Below, piece after piece: positions 1 through 12,045 of a stretch of 64,000 nucleotides of DNA. This DNA is from Epiperipatus broadwayi (taxonomy: Eukaryota > Onychophora > Udeonychophora > Euonychophora > Peripatidae), in NCBI GenBank assembly GCA_028023455.1, contig JAQFVV010000183.1:60001-124000 (forward strand). Reading direction: 5' to 3'. Position 1 is the stretch's first letter. Every line of letters starts with the position of its first letter. A program made the position numbers and the translations under genes. The notes beneath the pieces are model-generated. The model was not told where the DNA came from. It worked only from the letters and a program-made list of their open reading frames with translations, and ran no database searches.

Positions 1-819
1 TTTTGTATTTTTAAGCAGTTTTGAAAATATTTTTAGCATTTTACTCAATGTGTTTATGAATGAGGGAATTTTGAGTGACTCTTTAGATTCCATGATGAAT
101 TAAACATTATTATGAATAACATTCTGTTTATTATTTATATATATATATATTTCAGTCTCATAATAAAAGTTTCTTTTAAAAAATGATATTTGGATCTTAT
201 TATTAGTATTTTTATATAAACATTTTTCATTCATGACACATGATCACATGATCATGCATGCTAAAGATTATGCAAGCCAATAACTTATGACCAATTTGCA
301 ATATCTCCTTAACTTTTATCTAGTTCAAACTTTCAATTACCTAATATTGACTTCCTTATTTCTGAATAAATTAAGTGTTATTTTCATACTAAAACAAGAA
401 GGCGTAAAAGTTTCTGTTTACTAGGAGAAAGTTCTATCCCTCACATCGTGTAATAAAATAAAATCAGTTTCTAAAATAATAATTGACATATGAAGCAAAA
501 ATAATTTAAAATTATTATTTTTTAAATTAAATAAGTCATATTTCATTTTACATGGATTTTTATAGAAAGGTCAGTAATTTCGCCATCATGTGATTTAGCT
601 CAGCAGTAGAATGACAGATGTGCAAAATAGTTTTTTTGATCAATGCTTAACATAGTCCTCTGGTGCTGAATGTCACATAATCATTTGAGCAATTATCATT
701 TGATTATCTATCGTAGGTAACTTAGTTAATTAATGAGAAAGGATTGCAGCTTTTTAACATAACCACTTTATTGATTTTATAATAAGTCATGCTGCCGTAT
801 TGTGTACAGAGAAGAATCT
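1..819. other. Unassigned AT-rich sequence
   Basis: I see no coding frame, RNA gene or recognisable repeat. Short (TA)n runs occur, and a TCACATGATCATG stretch near 237-256 resembles the outer motif of foldback families B to D without the rest of an element. Confidence 0.6.
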
Positions 820-1345
820 TAAACCCAACACAAGATAGAGACATTATAAAATAAGAGTGGCCATCTTATCTTTTACCTAAATTCTGATTTATATAGGCTA
901 ATCTGAAGGCCTTGGTTTGAGAGAGTGAAAAAGATGAAATCCTTTCCCCTTAATTTCATAGGATCTATGTACTTCATAAATAAATCTGAAAGTTACATAA
1001 TTTTTATTAATTCATGATATTAACATGTAAATTGAAAGATTTTGCAATAGTTAATGTATGTAAGAAAGTAATGGATGTAAAAGTGAACAGAATAATATTT
1101 TTGCTCTCTTAAACCAAGAGACTTCACATTGGCCTATATAAATCAGAATTTAGATTAAAGATGAGGTGGCCACTTTTTTCTTTATAAAGTTTCTATCTTG
1201 TGGTTGGGTTTGAGACTCCCATCTGAACTTAATATGACAGTGTTGAGTTATTATAGCATCAGTAAGGTGCATAGATTAAAATGGTGAAATTCTTTCTCTT
1301 TAATTTCATGTGAGCTATGTGCTTAATAAATAAATCTGAACCTTA
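820..1345. repeat. Inverted repeat combined with a direct repeat
   Basis: Arms at about 820-925 and 1105-1211 are inverted copies: one starts AACCCAACACAAGATAG, the other ends CTATCTTGTGGTTGGGTTT, and both carry the GGCCTATATAAATCAGAAT segment in opposite orientation. In addition, about 924-995 and 1272-1344 are direct copies, sharing TTTAATTTCAT followed by CTATGT and AATAAATAAATCTGAA. The pattern looks like a foldback element with one end duplicated, or two overlapping insertions. No coding capacity and no hammerhead core were seen. Confidence 0.65.
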
Positions 1346-3240
1346 GATAGTATAGTTATATCAAGAGTTAAGAAAGAAATATTAGATATTTTATATAATG
1401 TACTTTGCATATGAATAATATTTTATATTGTAGTAAAGCTTGTAAATACTATAAGAAGATGCAGGAGATTTTACAGAAAATTCATGTTAGTTAGTATGGC
1501 TATAAAATTCTTCAAGTCAAATTTCTTTTGTAGAGAAATCAATTTTCCAGAGAATGCATTAATCAAAAATGGAACATACTTTCACCTGATAAAGTCAAAA
1601 TTATATAAGACTTGAATAAATCAAAAAAACTTTGATAGTTGTGGTCATTTTGTAACATGCATAATTTTAGTTCAATCATATTAATTTCTAATTTGAATAC
1701 ATTTGTCAAGCCTTTATGTAATCTCACAAGGAAAGATTCCAAAATTAATTTGGAATAATAAATGTATATGAGGCTTTATAAGTGAACAATTAAAGCACTG
1801 ATGTTTTAAAATACTTTTTAAATATCATAGAGTGATCAAAATAAGCCAAAATCAGTGAAGTAAGTAGACAGTAAATGTTGGGATTCTAGTGAAATATATA
1901 TTTTTGAAAAGGAATTGTTAAACTATTGTAGTGTTTAAGATATACCAGAACAAATATATACAGAAGTCAAACAAAAATTAAATGTGAATATCAAATTTTG
2001 GTAGATATACCAAATCTCAAAAGTTCTAATTTTAGTATATCCGAGACAATTTTTTTCTCATTGAATACATTAACTATCTAAAAAAATTGACTCCTTTATT
2101 TGAATGAATAAAAAGTGGATAAAATAAGAAGATTAAAAAAATGCTTTAAAGGTATCTAAACTAATACAAATGATATTTTTCAATAAGAAAAAATAACATA
2201 GAGAATTGTATATTCTATCTAGAAATTAGTATTTGGTGTAGTTAGTGCCAATCTTAGAAATAAAACAATCTTGTTGCATGCATTAAAGGGAGTTAGTTAC
2301 TATCTCAATTCAATAGTAGTAACATCATTATTACAAGAAGAATGATAGAATAAATTATTTTATATTCTGTATTCACTTACTTATATGCTTCATAAAAGGC
2401 CAGGTGGTATATATATATACATGTATGAGTTGGAATTATGAAATATATATATTCCATTTTATTAAATATTAACTTTCATTTTTTTTATTTGTTTGATGCA
2501 AAAATTTATGTATAACATGAAAGATTTGACCATGAAATGTAAATTAATGCAGACAAAATGTTACACATGAGATATGCTATTGTTTTGAGGGAGACTTAAT
2601 ATTATAACTAGTGAGAAGATTGCAAAAGAAAATACAGAATCAAAGTTTAGTGACTTATTTACAGTAGCAAAAACATTCAGCATAAATGTATGTAGCCTAC
2701 AAAAACAAGAATGATCTGAAAATTTTGATGATTATCAGATGTTTAACCAGGTATTTGTTGCTTATATTATAATTTGTAATTGTTATCTTATTCTTCATAA
2801 AAGGTCTTTTTTTTTTGTTTGGTAAGTTATTTGGTTTTCAACATCTGCTTGCAACCATCAAATAGATAAGTAATACATGATTAAAAATATGACTATAATG
2901 TTATATATTAATAGGAACTTCATTGAGAATAATTTTATTTCATTAAAAATATATTTGTTTACCCATAATGCCAAAAATTATTTTGTTTTATTGTTCATTT
3001 CTATTTATTAGTTTTACATATTTTTAATTTTTTGCAAAATTCAAATATTATTTTTTAAGATTATTTTTTATTACAAATTTATATTTAAAATGAATTTCTT
3101 AAATAATGTAAAAATTAAACAAAAATTGCAGTTTAATTCATTAAAATAAAAATGTAAAGAACAGTTACTATACATTATATTAGCTATTCGAAAGAGCTCA
3201 AATATAGACTTTCTTAGTGAGTTTTTTGACATAAAGAAGG
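1346..3240. other. Unassigned AT-rich sequence
   Basis: No gene or element recognised. Contains short homopolymer and (TA)n tracts only. Confidence 0.6.
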
Positions 3241-3512
3241 TGGAGTGTATAGATTTTTGGCAATGTGCAAGAGACATATCTACTTCAATTTTATATATAT
3301 ATGGAGTGTATAGATTTTTGGCAATGTGCAAGGGACATGTCTACTTCAATTTCATATATATATATATATATGGAGTGTATAGATTTTTGGCAATGTGCAA
3401 GAGACATGTCTACTTCAATTTCATATATATATGGAGTGTATAGATTTTTGGCAATGTGCAAGGGACATGTCTACTTCAATTTCATATATATATATATATG
3501 TGTGTGTGTGTT
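3241..3512. repeat. Four-unit minisatellite, unit about 61-69 bp
   Basis: Four head-to-tail units start near 3241, 3302, 3371 and 3432. Each begins TGGAGTGTATAGATTTTTGG, continues through CAATGTGCAAG and CTACTTCAATT, and ends in a (TA)n run whose length accounts for the unit-length differences. The array ends in (TA)n then (GT)n at 3500-3511. Open frames across it are by-products of the periodicity. Confidence 0.9.
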
Positions 3513-3944
3513 TCAAGTTGTGTTTATTAACACTTATAATTGATTCATTTTTATTGATCATTTATAAACATAGTATTAAAAATGAGTTTCTGTCTCTGTC
3601 CTTTGTTTAGGAGATTATGATTTACAATTAATAATGCCAAGAATACATCGGGTCTAGATTTGATTTTACTCTTAATTTCAGCATTTGTCAGAAAAGAAGC
3701 TTTATTAAGACTAAAAGCTTTAAGAATAGATGGTTGTTCTATTCTTAGTGTCTTTTATGTATGATATGGAGATGGTAGGGTGTGTATATTTTTTAACAGC
3801 TTGAAGGAAGTTTTTTAAATTGCCTTAATTGATTTATATTGATTATTCATAAAATGAGTATGATTTGAATTCGATTTTAATTTTTAATCTCAGCATTTAC
3901 CAGAAAATAATGATAGCAGCTGATAATTTTTAAATCATTATTCT
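3513..3944. other. Unassigned AT-rich sequence
   Basis: Nothing recognisable. Two stretches share the wording TGATTTGAATTC / TTTAATCTCAGCATTT with a nearby copy at 3650-3690, so a decayed direct repeat is possible. Confidence 0.5.
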
Positions 3945-4395
3945 TTAAATACATGTATATTGTCTATACTAACTGAGTGCAATTAGAAGGGATTTGATGT
4001 CAGACATTCAAGTTGCTTACAATTATTCACTCCAAGTCTGAAGACTTGATATCTTAATATAAGCTTAGCTCTAATTGTATATATGTTTGGGAAATGATGA
4101 TCTGAACCAACTTATGAATACTGGTTCAGCATGAAATATATATATTGGAGATCGTTTATCTTTTTTCATGTACATGATCAAATGTTTCAGTTGCATACAA
4201 TGGGGTTTTGCATATATTTGCATATAATAATGATAATCTACAAGGCTATGATTATGGAGTAACAAAACTCTGAAAGTGCTAAGCCCAAATAAATTGTTAT
4301 ATGAAATCGTTTCACCTTCAATGCAATAGCGCATTATTAATAGAGTAGATAGTTGTAGGGAGCTTGAAAGTCTGAGTTTAAGTCCCTTCTAATTA
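3945..4395. mobile_element. Foldback element, family A, diverged copy
   Basis: The termini are inverted copies of AATTAGAAGGGATTTGA-like sequence (about 3990-4003 and about 4378-4393, reading TTTAAGTCCCTTCTAATT on the right), the end motif of family A. Inside are the family markers TGGTTCAGCATGAAATA and TTTATCTTTTT. No protein is encoded. Compared with the copies at 13.5, 22.6, 29.6, 48 and 51.4 kb it is old and rearranged. Confidence 0.7.
4093..4160 (+). ncRNA. Decayed hammerhead ribozyme (family A)
   Basis: CTTATGA at 4111-4117 stands where CTGATGA is expected (G5 changed to T), followed by a stem II-like segment and GAAA at 4133-4136. Stem I partners ACCAA and TTGG are still recognisable. 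The catalytic G5 is lost, so it should be inactive. Confidence 0.5.
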
Positions 4396-7300
4396 AATCA
4401 TTATTAGTTTTGATTTTATGCTAATTTTATGAAATAATTTATGTATGAATAATACTGATCAACAGCATGCTTAGGCTTGATATCCTATTTTTTTTTTGGA
4501 AATTCTGGATGCTATTTTGTGGCCATTTTTTCATTTAGTGCAAGTAATAATAATTTCATGTTCAATAATGAATGCTGATTTTTTAAGATTTACATTAAAG
4601 AAACATTTTTTCAAAAGAAACTTGCAGTTTAGCACTACTGATGCTTTTTCTCATTCTATCAATCTTGGGGTTTAGAAGTGTGATATGTAAGAATAATATC
4701 CTCATTAGCAGTGATTATAATAGTTTTGTAGAACTATTATTTTGATAATATCCTATAAGGTTTTGTTTTTCCATAGTTCCTTTACATTTTTTCTTCTAGC
4801 ACCATTCAATAATTACATAAGTTTATCTGCACTAGTTGTGTCAGGTCAATAAAGACTGACTATAAAAAACACTGCTTGTGTCACCTGACATTGTAATTTT
4901 AGTAAACCTATCAAAGAAGAGATAATTTATGTTATTGTGTTAATATTTCATTTAAGATATCCATCATGCTAACTTAACTTACCTTTCTTTAAATTCTAAC
5001 CAAGGCTAGTATCCTATTCAACTTCAGTGGTATAAAATCTCAGACTGATTAAAGTCAGTTTATTTTGGCTATGGGATAAATGATCCAATATTAGTAAGTT
5101 AGTAGGTAAAGGTGAACCATTGTTTGAGGACCAAAATTTAATATGGGAATGGCATTTTTTCTCCACTTACCTAAATGGAATATTTCTCCTTTCATAACAT
5201 CATTAAATAAGTGTGCATTGTTTAAATCTAACCAATCTGAATGTTGACTACCTGTTTGATCCTCATTTGCATAATCCCTAATGATTATTATGAGAATTGA
5301 AATCTATTAGCACGGAAGATATAGAGTGCTCTAAAGTGGAGAATATGCTTAATATGTAGTGGAAGGTTTTTTTTTCATATTGTATATATATAAATTATTT
5401 TTCCAAATGATACATTTAATATCATTTGAACAATCTTCAATCGAAGTTGTTCATTTTATGAGAATATTTGGAATTGATATACCCATACAAGGTTTATAAT
5501 GTACTCTATGAAGAATTAAGGTTAATCTAAGAATACTAAGGAAATATCCATTACTGGAAACATGATTAATCTACTGATGAGAAATTATATCACTCTTGCA
5601 ATGAGCAGTTAATTTGAAGAAATTCTCTATGTTTTGACTTTGATATATCTCCCATGTTAAATTGAATTAATTTTATTGTACTTTTAATATAAATTTTTGG
5701 ATTTTAATATTGATGACACATCTATGTCATAATCGGAGAGCCTTTTCAAATTAGTATGGTATTGAAGTGATCATTGTGAATAACTCATCATTTTTGTCAT
5801 AATTTACGATTTTCGTATTCCTGGATTCACATTGATTCAATTTAAATAATATGTGTAGTTTGCTATTTATTTATTATTACATGTGTATCAATATCATGTA
5901 AATATTTATTTTCATTGTTTTAATTATTTCTTTGACAGACTATAATGGTATAATCAAAACATTGACATTTGAAACTTATATATAGTCCTGAAGAATAAAC
6001 AAGTTTTTGAAGAATGTGCTGTTTTATTTGCCTATAAGGTTGATTATACTTCACCAATACCTAAATTTTCAATTTAAATTTATCAGTGATGTGTAACAAA
6101 ACAATACTGTATTTATTTAAGATGCCAGTATTTTGTTAATGCTTATTCATTGAATCGATTTTTAATTTCAACAGTGATTATGAAATCAAAATAGTGATAT
6201 ATTTATAAGATCAGCCTGTTGTGGTGATTGGCGCAATACTGGACTTGTCCACTTATTCAGCTGAAGTTTGTCTTCATTTTGGGGTCCCGGACGGGGGGGG
6301 GGATCATTGGGCTATGGATAACTGCTCCATGGTTGGGTCATGTAGACTTATGTACAGATGCACATTGGGAAAGATTATAATAACTCTTTTGTGGACATAA
6401 TATTGTCTGGGGTGGGTCTTTTTGTAAACAAGATTAATAAGATCAGTTATTATATGCAAAATCTAAAACTTAACAATATAATGTAAAAAATTTCATTTAT
6501 TTCAATTGTTGAAATGATTTAAAAATAATAATAATTAATAATGATTTTTTTTGTTCCATTATTGTATATAAAGTCATTATTTATTGATTATAACCTTTCA
6601 CACGAATATCAATTTTTCTTTTGTTTAAAAAATGTATTAACCACCATCGTTTCATTTATAAAAACTGACAAGCTAGCTCATTACTTGTAGAGTTTTAATT
6701 ATATAGTTGACATAATTATTTTTAAAATTTATTTTGTATCTAATTAATAAATAAAGATTAGTAAATAACTATTGCTAATTTTTTTTTAATATGAATAATT
6801 AATATAGTCAGTGATCGTAGAATAAAATCAATTTATTATGAAAATAGTTACGGTTTAACACAATTTTTGTTTTAAAATAATTAACTTTCAGATGACTGGA
6901 CTAATTTTCTATTTCATTTCACATACTTACTTGCAATCGAATTTTTCATCGATATGCTACAAAAATGATGATTAAATGTCATGTCATGTCATCCGATAAT
7001 GGATAATCAAGATATTAATATATCAAGATATTTATAAATAAAATATGTCATATAGAATCGCACTCTTCAGATAAAAAATTATTGAAAATCAATTTTTGTA
7101 TAATGCAATTATATTCTAATCATTGACAATAAAATTCATTAATATTTTAATTCCAGTATATGATTAAAAAAAACGTTCTGAAACAAAAAAGTGTTTTTAA
7201 ATATTTGGATCTTACATGACTAAAGGTCTTAGTAACAATAAAGAAAATAGAATATTAATTGCAAGGGTTAAACAAATTCTTTAACAAGGGTAATTTGTTA

Positions 7301-7837
7301 ATTGAGGACCATTGCAAATAGATATGATGAAGTAGCTTGTTGAATGTTTGATGTCAAATACAATTATATATGGAGTAAAAGTATACCATAATTAGAAGAA
7401 ATTAAAAAGAAAAAAATGTGTTTAGATATAAATGGGAAAAAACATGTGGTATATTCATACATGTAAAAGTGTTATAACATAACTGGGGGGGGGGGAGGTT
7501 TGAGAAAACTATTTATTAGAAAAGGAACTGGATTGAGAATGTAATTGACAACAGATGAATTATAAATTTATATCGGAAGAAATTGCAGAATGTATGAGAA
7601 AAAGAGAGAAAGCAATTTGATTACGACTTAAGGAATAAAATAATCGTGGGCATAGAACAATGAAGTAAGAGACAGATAGACCTAAAGAATATGTTATTTG
7701 AGATCTAGAGCTGATCATAATTAAGAAATTCTAAAATAAAAAAGTGGTTCTTGTAAGTTATTAAAATATAATGCCTTTGTCTTACTTATTTCCTCTTTTT
7801 TAAAATAAATTATCAATCTTTTTCGCTATAATGTTTC
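4396..7837. other. Unassigned AT-rich sequence
   Basis: No gene recognised. Notable only for a GGTCCCGGAC segment running into a G-run at about 6283-6302 and a second G-run near 7484-7497. The stretch 6215-6420 is less AT-rich than its surroundings and may be a decayed element, but I cannot name it. Confidence 0.5.
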
Positions 7838-8105
7838 AACAATATCTTATTTTGCTACAATTAGTACACCTTACTTTAAACACATTTTAGCAAAAAAATT
7901 ATAATTGTCTATATACACACATAATCTGATGTTTTGACTGTTCTGCAGGTTTTCTCACTGCTATGATATAATGACATATAAAATAATTAATTGCAGGATA
8001 GTTAAAGCATCAGATTGTTTGTGTGTATGTATACACTAATATTTGTTTTGCTAAAAAGTATTTGAAGTAAGATTTATATACAATATTACAGCAAAATAAA
8101 GGATG
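7838..8105. repeat. Foldback element with about 100-bp arms
   Basis: The left arm (about 7840-7940) and right arm (about 8003-8105) are reverse complements with scattered differences. Left reads ATTTTGCTACAAT, CACCTTACTTTAAA, TTTTAGCAAAA, then ATAATCTGATGTTTTGAC; the right returns these in reverse, ending in ACAGCAAAATAA. The spacer is about 60 bp. No family name and no hammerhead core. Confidence 0.75.
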
Positions 8106-8525
8106 TGATTAGTTTTAATGACATTTGTGAACTTATCTTGAATTTAGATTTATCAGGTGTCATTATGTAAATAAGAGATGTAAATTTAGCTTATTATACT
8201 ATGGATACCATGTAAACAAAATTATGAAGATATGTTTTTTTTTTTTTTTCCCACTTACCAAATTTTTTTCTAATTTAATAAGTTATAGTGTATATAAATA
8301 ATATATTTCTATTTAACCATGAACGGACACTTTTTGGAGAGTTAATAAAGACTGCAATAAATAATTTTATTTTTATTTTTTAAAGAAAAAACATTATTTA
8401 AATAATTACCTTCAAATTACCCAGAGGCAAAACTCTCCATACAGTAGCACCACTCAGTGCAAGCCAGAGTAATCAATGGATGCAGGAAGGTTTGTGATAA
8501 AATCCCTATCTAGTGCCTACTCATT

Positions 8526-8582
8526 TAATATCCCCAGACTAGTTTCTAACTTGTGGCTTTCATCAGTGAGAAGCCTTGGATC
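8526..8582 (-). ncRNA. Hammerhead ribozyme-like motif, family B
   Basis: Read on the minus strand: CTGATGA (8566 down to 8560), a stem II segment AAGC..GTTA, GAAAC (8546-8542), then TAGTC and TGGGGA. The strand before the core, CTTCTCA, pairs with TGGGGA (one G-T in the inner part) as stem I. The cleavage triplet would be GTC, after position 8537. Stem II is the weak point: its first pair is A-A. The catalytic core bases are all present. Confidence 0.6.
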
Positions 8583-8687
8583 TGAGAACATTGCAGCAAG
8601 ATCTTAGGATCTAATGCAATCCTATAGCAGCCATCTTTTACCTTATTAGCTAACTATTAAATCCTAACAACAAGATTTAGTGCTATC

Positions 8688-8745
8688 AGATCCAAGGTTC
8701 CTTGCTAATAAAATCCACAAGCTAGAAAGTAGTCTGTGGCTATTG
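8688..8745 (+). ncRNA. Decayed hammerhead-like motif, family B right half
   Basis: CTAATAA replaces CTGATGA and GAAAG replaces GAAAC; the flanks CCAAGG and AGTCTGTGG show it is the other half's copy of the same module. Probably inactive. Confidence 0.45.
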
Positions 8746-8890
8746 GGTAAATAGGCACTAGGTAGAAATTTTATGCATAAACCTTCCTGCATCCATTGAT
8801 TACTTTGGCTTGCACTGAGTGGCACTACTTCTGTGTAAACAGCTTGTGTAAGTGAAAAGAGTGGTGATCACATGATGTTTCATAGTTTAG

Positions 8891-10074
8891 TGCCTTTAAA
8901 TTCAGTCACTCATTTATGCCTCCAGATTAGATTCGCTTTTTTTTTCTATTTTACTTTTTAATAAAGTAAAACTTACTCTTCATTATATTGCTGTTATTTA
9001 AAATATTTTATATATAAAAAAGACCAAAAGCCATCTGAAATCCCAACTATCAACTATGCATATAAAACAAAGTATTATACAGATATAAATAGATATTACA
9101 AAGACATTGGTTTATCTGGAGCAAGAAAAATGTATCATTAATGAAATAAAAATGGTTTTCCATTATATCTATATTATTTAAAGAATTTACACAAAACTTT
9201 CAAATATAAAAAAAAATAAAAATCTACCAAGAAAGCTTTCTTTCGGGACTTTCTTTTGATTGACTGTCATGTAAATTTGCCATTCGTTTATTCTGCTAAA
9301 TTGCTATTATTAAAAATAAAATGTCAATGCAAACACAAACATACTTACAGATTAATAAATGTTTAATTATTTTACAAAATAATAATTATAGTCAACAAAT
9401 GAAGAAAATAAACCATGAATGAATTTATATCTTTAAAAAAATTATTTCATGCATAATAATGATTTTGTGCTCCCTTCAAAAACATAAAGTCAGTTTCATG
9501 CTTTAATTGTTCAATTTTTAAATGGTGGCCTTTATGGAATAGAGTTGTAGCTAAAATATGAATTTTTTTTTTTAAAAACAAAATAATTTTGTCATCTTTT
9601 TTTTTTTATTTTGGGGGGAATTAACAAATTCAATAAGAAAAATAATAACAGCGACATAGATTGAAATGTAATTGCACATGATGGTTAGTTACCTAATTAA
9701 TAAGATTCAAATATCATAATTCTATTTTATTTTTTAACTTGTCTGTTTGTTTTGTTTTTTATAAAATAAAAGAAAGTTTTTACTTGCTACAAACTTTTTA
9801 AAAGAGAAAAAAAATTGGGGTGGGGGGCTACTGAGAAAAAACAATCTATGAAGATTAGAATATGAAATTTGTAAAAATGATCTGTCAAGAAAAATTGAAT
9901 CTCTAGAATTTTGTAAAATGGTATGAAATAATAGTAATAATGATATAAGAAAATAAAATGGTGAATTGATAAAGAAAATTATAGAAATGAATAAAAGTCT
10001 GAAAAGTGCAAAACAATATTTTGGTATTGGAAGCAAAAATGTTTTGACAATAATAATAATAAAAAAGTTGGAAG
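8891..10074. other. Unassigned AT-rich sequence
   Basis: No gene or element recognised. An open frame on the minus strand around 9734-10036 is low-complexity (Phe/Ser/Leu-rich), and I do not support it as a gene. Confidence 0.55.
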
Positions 10075-10840
10075 TATTGTTAAAAAGAAAAATGATGTCA
10101 TAAAATGTAGTGAATTAGTCAATAAAGAAATATTTAATAGTAAAGTAAAAGAAACTAAGGTATCTCCTATAAAAATTATATCTTCTAATTGCCATGTATA
10201 TTAAGTAAAGAGATGAGTCATAGAATTAAATCTATGAAGATGAAAAGAAATCCAGAAAATGATGGAATTATTATTGATATTGTAAATAAAGCATGTGTAA
10301 AAATGAAAAGAAAATGGGAATTTATATACCAAATTGTTAAATGATAAAAATATGCATGATGATTAGAAGAATGTAGTAGTAATATTGATTATTTAAGGAA
10401 TGTGATAAAGAAGACTTAAATTATAGACCTCATTACTGGTCTATCAGTGCTATATAAAATGTTTCCATAAATAATTACAACCACATTTACAAAGAATTTT
10501 GGATTGTTACCAATCTAAAGTACAATCTGAATTTAAAAGTGATTTTAATGTATTAGGTCACATCCATGTATTGAGAGAAGATATAGAAAAGACCAATGAA
10601 TATGAGTTGCTATTATGATTTTAATAAATAATACTAATGCATTTGATTTGATAAGCATTTCCAGTCTGATTATAGTTTGAAATTGTCAAGGTATAGACTT
10701 GGGATATTGTCATATTCTGAAGAATGCAGTGATTGGATTACATGGTCATGTTAAGGATATTAATATTACAAAATATATAGGAATATGATGGTTCTGCATC
10801 TCCAAAATATTTACAGCAGTTTTACAAAAAGCATTTTGAA
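10075..10840 (+). mobile_element. RTE-type LINE remnant, upstream part (decayed)
   Basis: Conceptual translation with frame changes gives reverse-transcriptase fragments in family order: NPENDGIII (the NGKAPG-D-I region), a NYRP-like segment near 10420, SEFKSDFNVLGHIHVLRED (the GFR-x-x-STxDHIH block) at about 10525-10585, then IEKTNEYELL and a decayed block with AFD-like residues, and AVLQKAF just before the break near 10840. This order is typical of RTE-clade non-LTR retrotransposons. Stops and frameshifts are frequent and no intact frame survives. It is interrupted at about 10840 by a family A element and resumes at about 11311. The amino end and any endonuclease domain are not recognisable. 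Confidence 0.75.
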
Positions 10841-11310
10841 TTAATACATTGTACAGGTTTAAACCTGCATTTATATATGTAATATATGCAGGATTCAAAG
10901 TCAGACATTCACATGATCCATTACTCTCAGTGCCATCTCATATTGCTGACCCACCTGATTATACACATGTTGAAAAGATAAATAATCATCAATATATATA
11001 TTTCATACTAAACCAGCAATCACCAGTTGGTCTAGATTACTATTCTCACACATATATATAATAATCAGTGCTCAGCTTTGTATTAAGATAGCCAATCTTC
11101 ATACTTTAATGGACAGGCTTCAAACTATTCCAATTCACAACTCTTCAGCTTTCCATTTCATTGAAAATCTGATGATGGAACATTCAAAGGCCTTGTTAGT
11201 GCCAAGGTTGTCATCCTACCCATGTTGACATATTAGTCATTCTGACCTCTCATGTACAGGAGAATAATCCATTTATACATACATATGCAAGGGATGGGCA
11301 GACCTGGAAA
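10841..11310 (-). mobile_element. Family A foldback-type element nested in the LINE
   Basis: This 470-bp insert carries the family A markers: AAAAGATAAATAATCATCAAT, the hammerhead segment, then ATTAAGATAGCCAATCTTCATAC, TTTAATGGACAGGCTTCAA, GAAAATCTGATGATGGAA and TCATTCTGACCTCTCATGTACAGG. The LINE reading resumes straight after it (YLNHLDFAIDVIVIC, the FADDIVI block), so this element inserted after the LINE. Arms are incomplete. An open frame within it is not a gene. Confidence 0.75.
10976..11043 (-). ncRNA. Decayed hammerhead motif (family A)
   Basis: Minus strand: CCAA, CTGGTGA (A6 changed to G), TTGCT, loop, AGTAT, GAAAT, then TTGATGATTATTTATC. Stems I and II are largely kept but a core adenine is lost. 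Confidence 0.5.
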
Positions 11311-12045
11311 CTAATGAAATAAAAATTATTTAAATCATCTAGATTTTGCAATTGATGTGATTGTTATTTGCAAATAATAAATCGAGAGGAAATGTTGCAA
11401 AAATTATCACATGAAAGTAAGAATTTAGGAATAAAGATAAATTCTAAAAGCCTTAAGTAATATTTAATGGATTTTCTTAGAAGAAGAAAATGAAGATATA
11501 TAATCATGAATTAGAAGTTAGAAACTACAAAAACTTACATCATTAGTATGGATATAAGCATAATGGATGAAATTGATCAGAGAGAATTAAACTTGGATGG
11601 AATGCTTTTGATAGAAATAACTTAGTATTAAAGGAAATATGCATATTATTTGAAAAAGAAGAAATATAATAGATGTGTTTTACTAGTTTGCATTTAACAA
11701 AAGATACATACAGAAAATTTTGATTATTCAATGGCATATGTAAACATGGAAGTTGGGAATAACAAAAGTAGATCAAAAATAAAATATATGGGTAAGAGAA
11801 CAAGCAGCTGGCAGTGAAATCATTGAAAGAATTAAAAATTGAAATGTAACTGTTCTGGATGAGATGATAATAGATGGACAGTTGAAATCTTAAAATGGAT
11901 TCCATGTAGAAGACCTAGAAAGAGACCACATGCGAGATAGATTGAATCATATTAGGAAGTTTGCTGACATGAAGCTCAGAAAAATTGGCTATGGATCAGA
12001 CAAACTAGATTATACTTGGAGAGACATTTATCTTAATGTGTAATA
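11311..12045 (+). mobile_element. RTE-type LINE remnant, downstream part
   Basis: Continuation of the LINE at 10075-10840. Fragments in order: NHLDFAIDVIVIC (the FADD catalytic block with D-D changed), EEMLQKLSHESKNLGIKIN (the thumb segment), SMDISIMDEI and LGWNAFDRN (the YLGQ / I--RI--GW--F block), an endonuclease-side tail KSLKELK, and RLNHIRKFADMKL followed by WRDIY near 12020. These match the carboxy end of RTE-clade proteins in order. Many stops. It ends at about 12045 with no clear poly(A) or target-site duplication. Confidence 0.75.

Larger units (their letters stand above)
8408..8890. mobile_element. Foldback element, family B, full copy
   Basis: The left arm starts GAGGCAAAACTCTCCATACAG and the right half returns GCTTGCACTGAGTGGCACTAC. 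Both halves carry CCTTCCTGCATCCATTGATTAC in opposite orientation. It ends near 8862-8890 with GTGATCACATGATG, an outer motif shared with families C and D. There is no protein frame. Each half holds a ribozyme-like segment. Other copies lie at 44.1, 45.7 and 57.8 kb. Confidence 0.8.

Noticed and set aside
3240-3610. Overlapping open frames with repeated peptide blocks
   Set aside because: They follow the 61-69-bp minisatellite; no start context or other evidence of coding.
11543-11905. 120-codon frame on the minus strand
   Set aside because: Antisense to the LINE reverse-transcriptase remnant, which is the supported reading.
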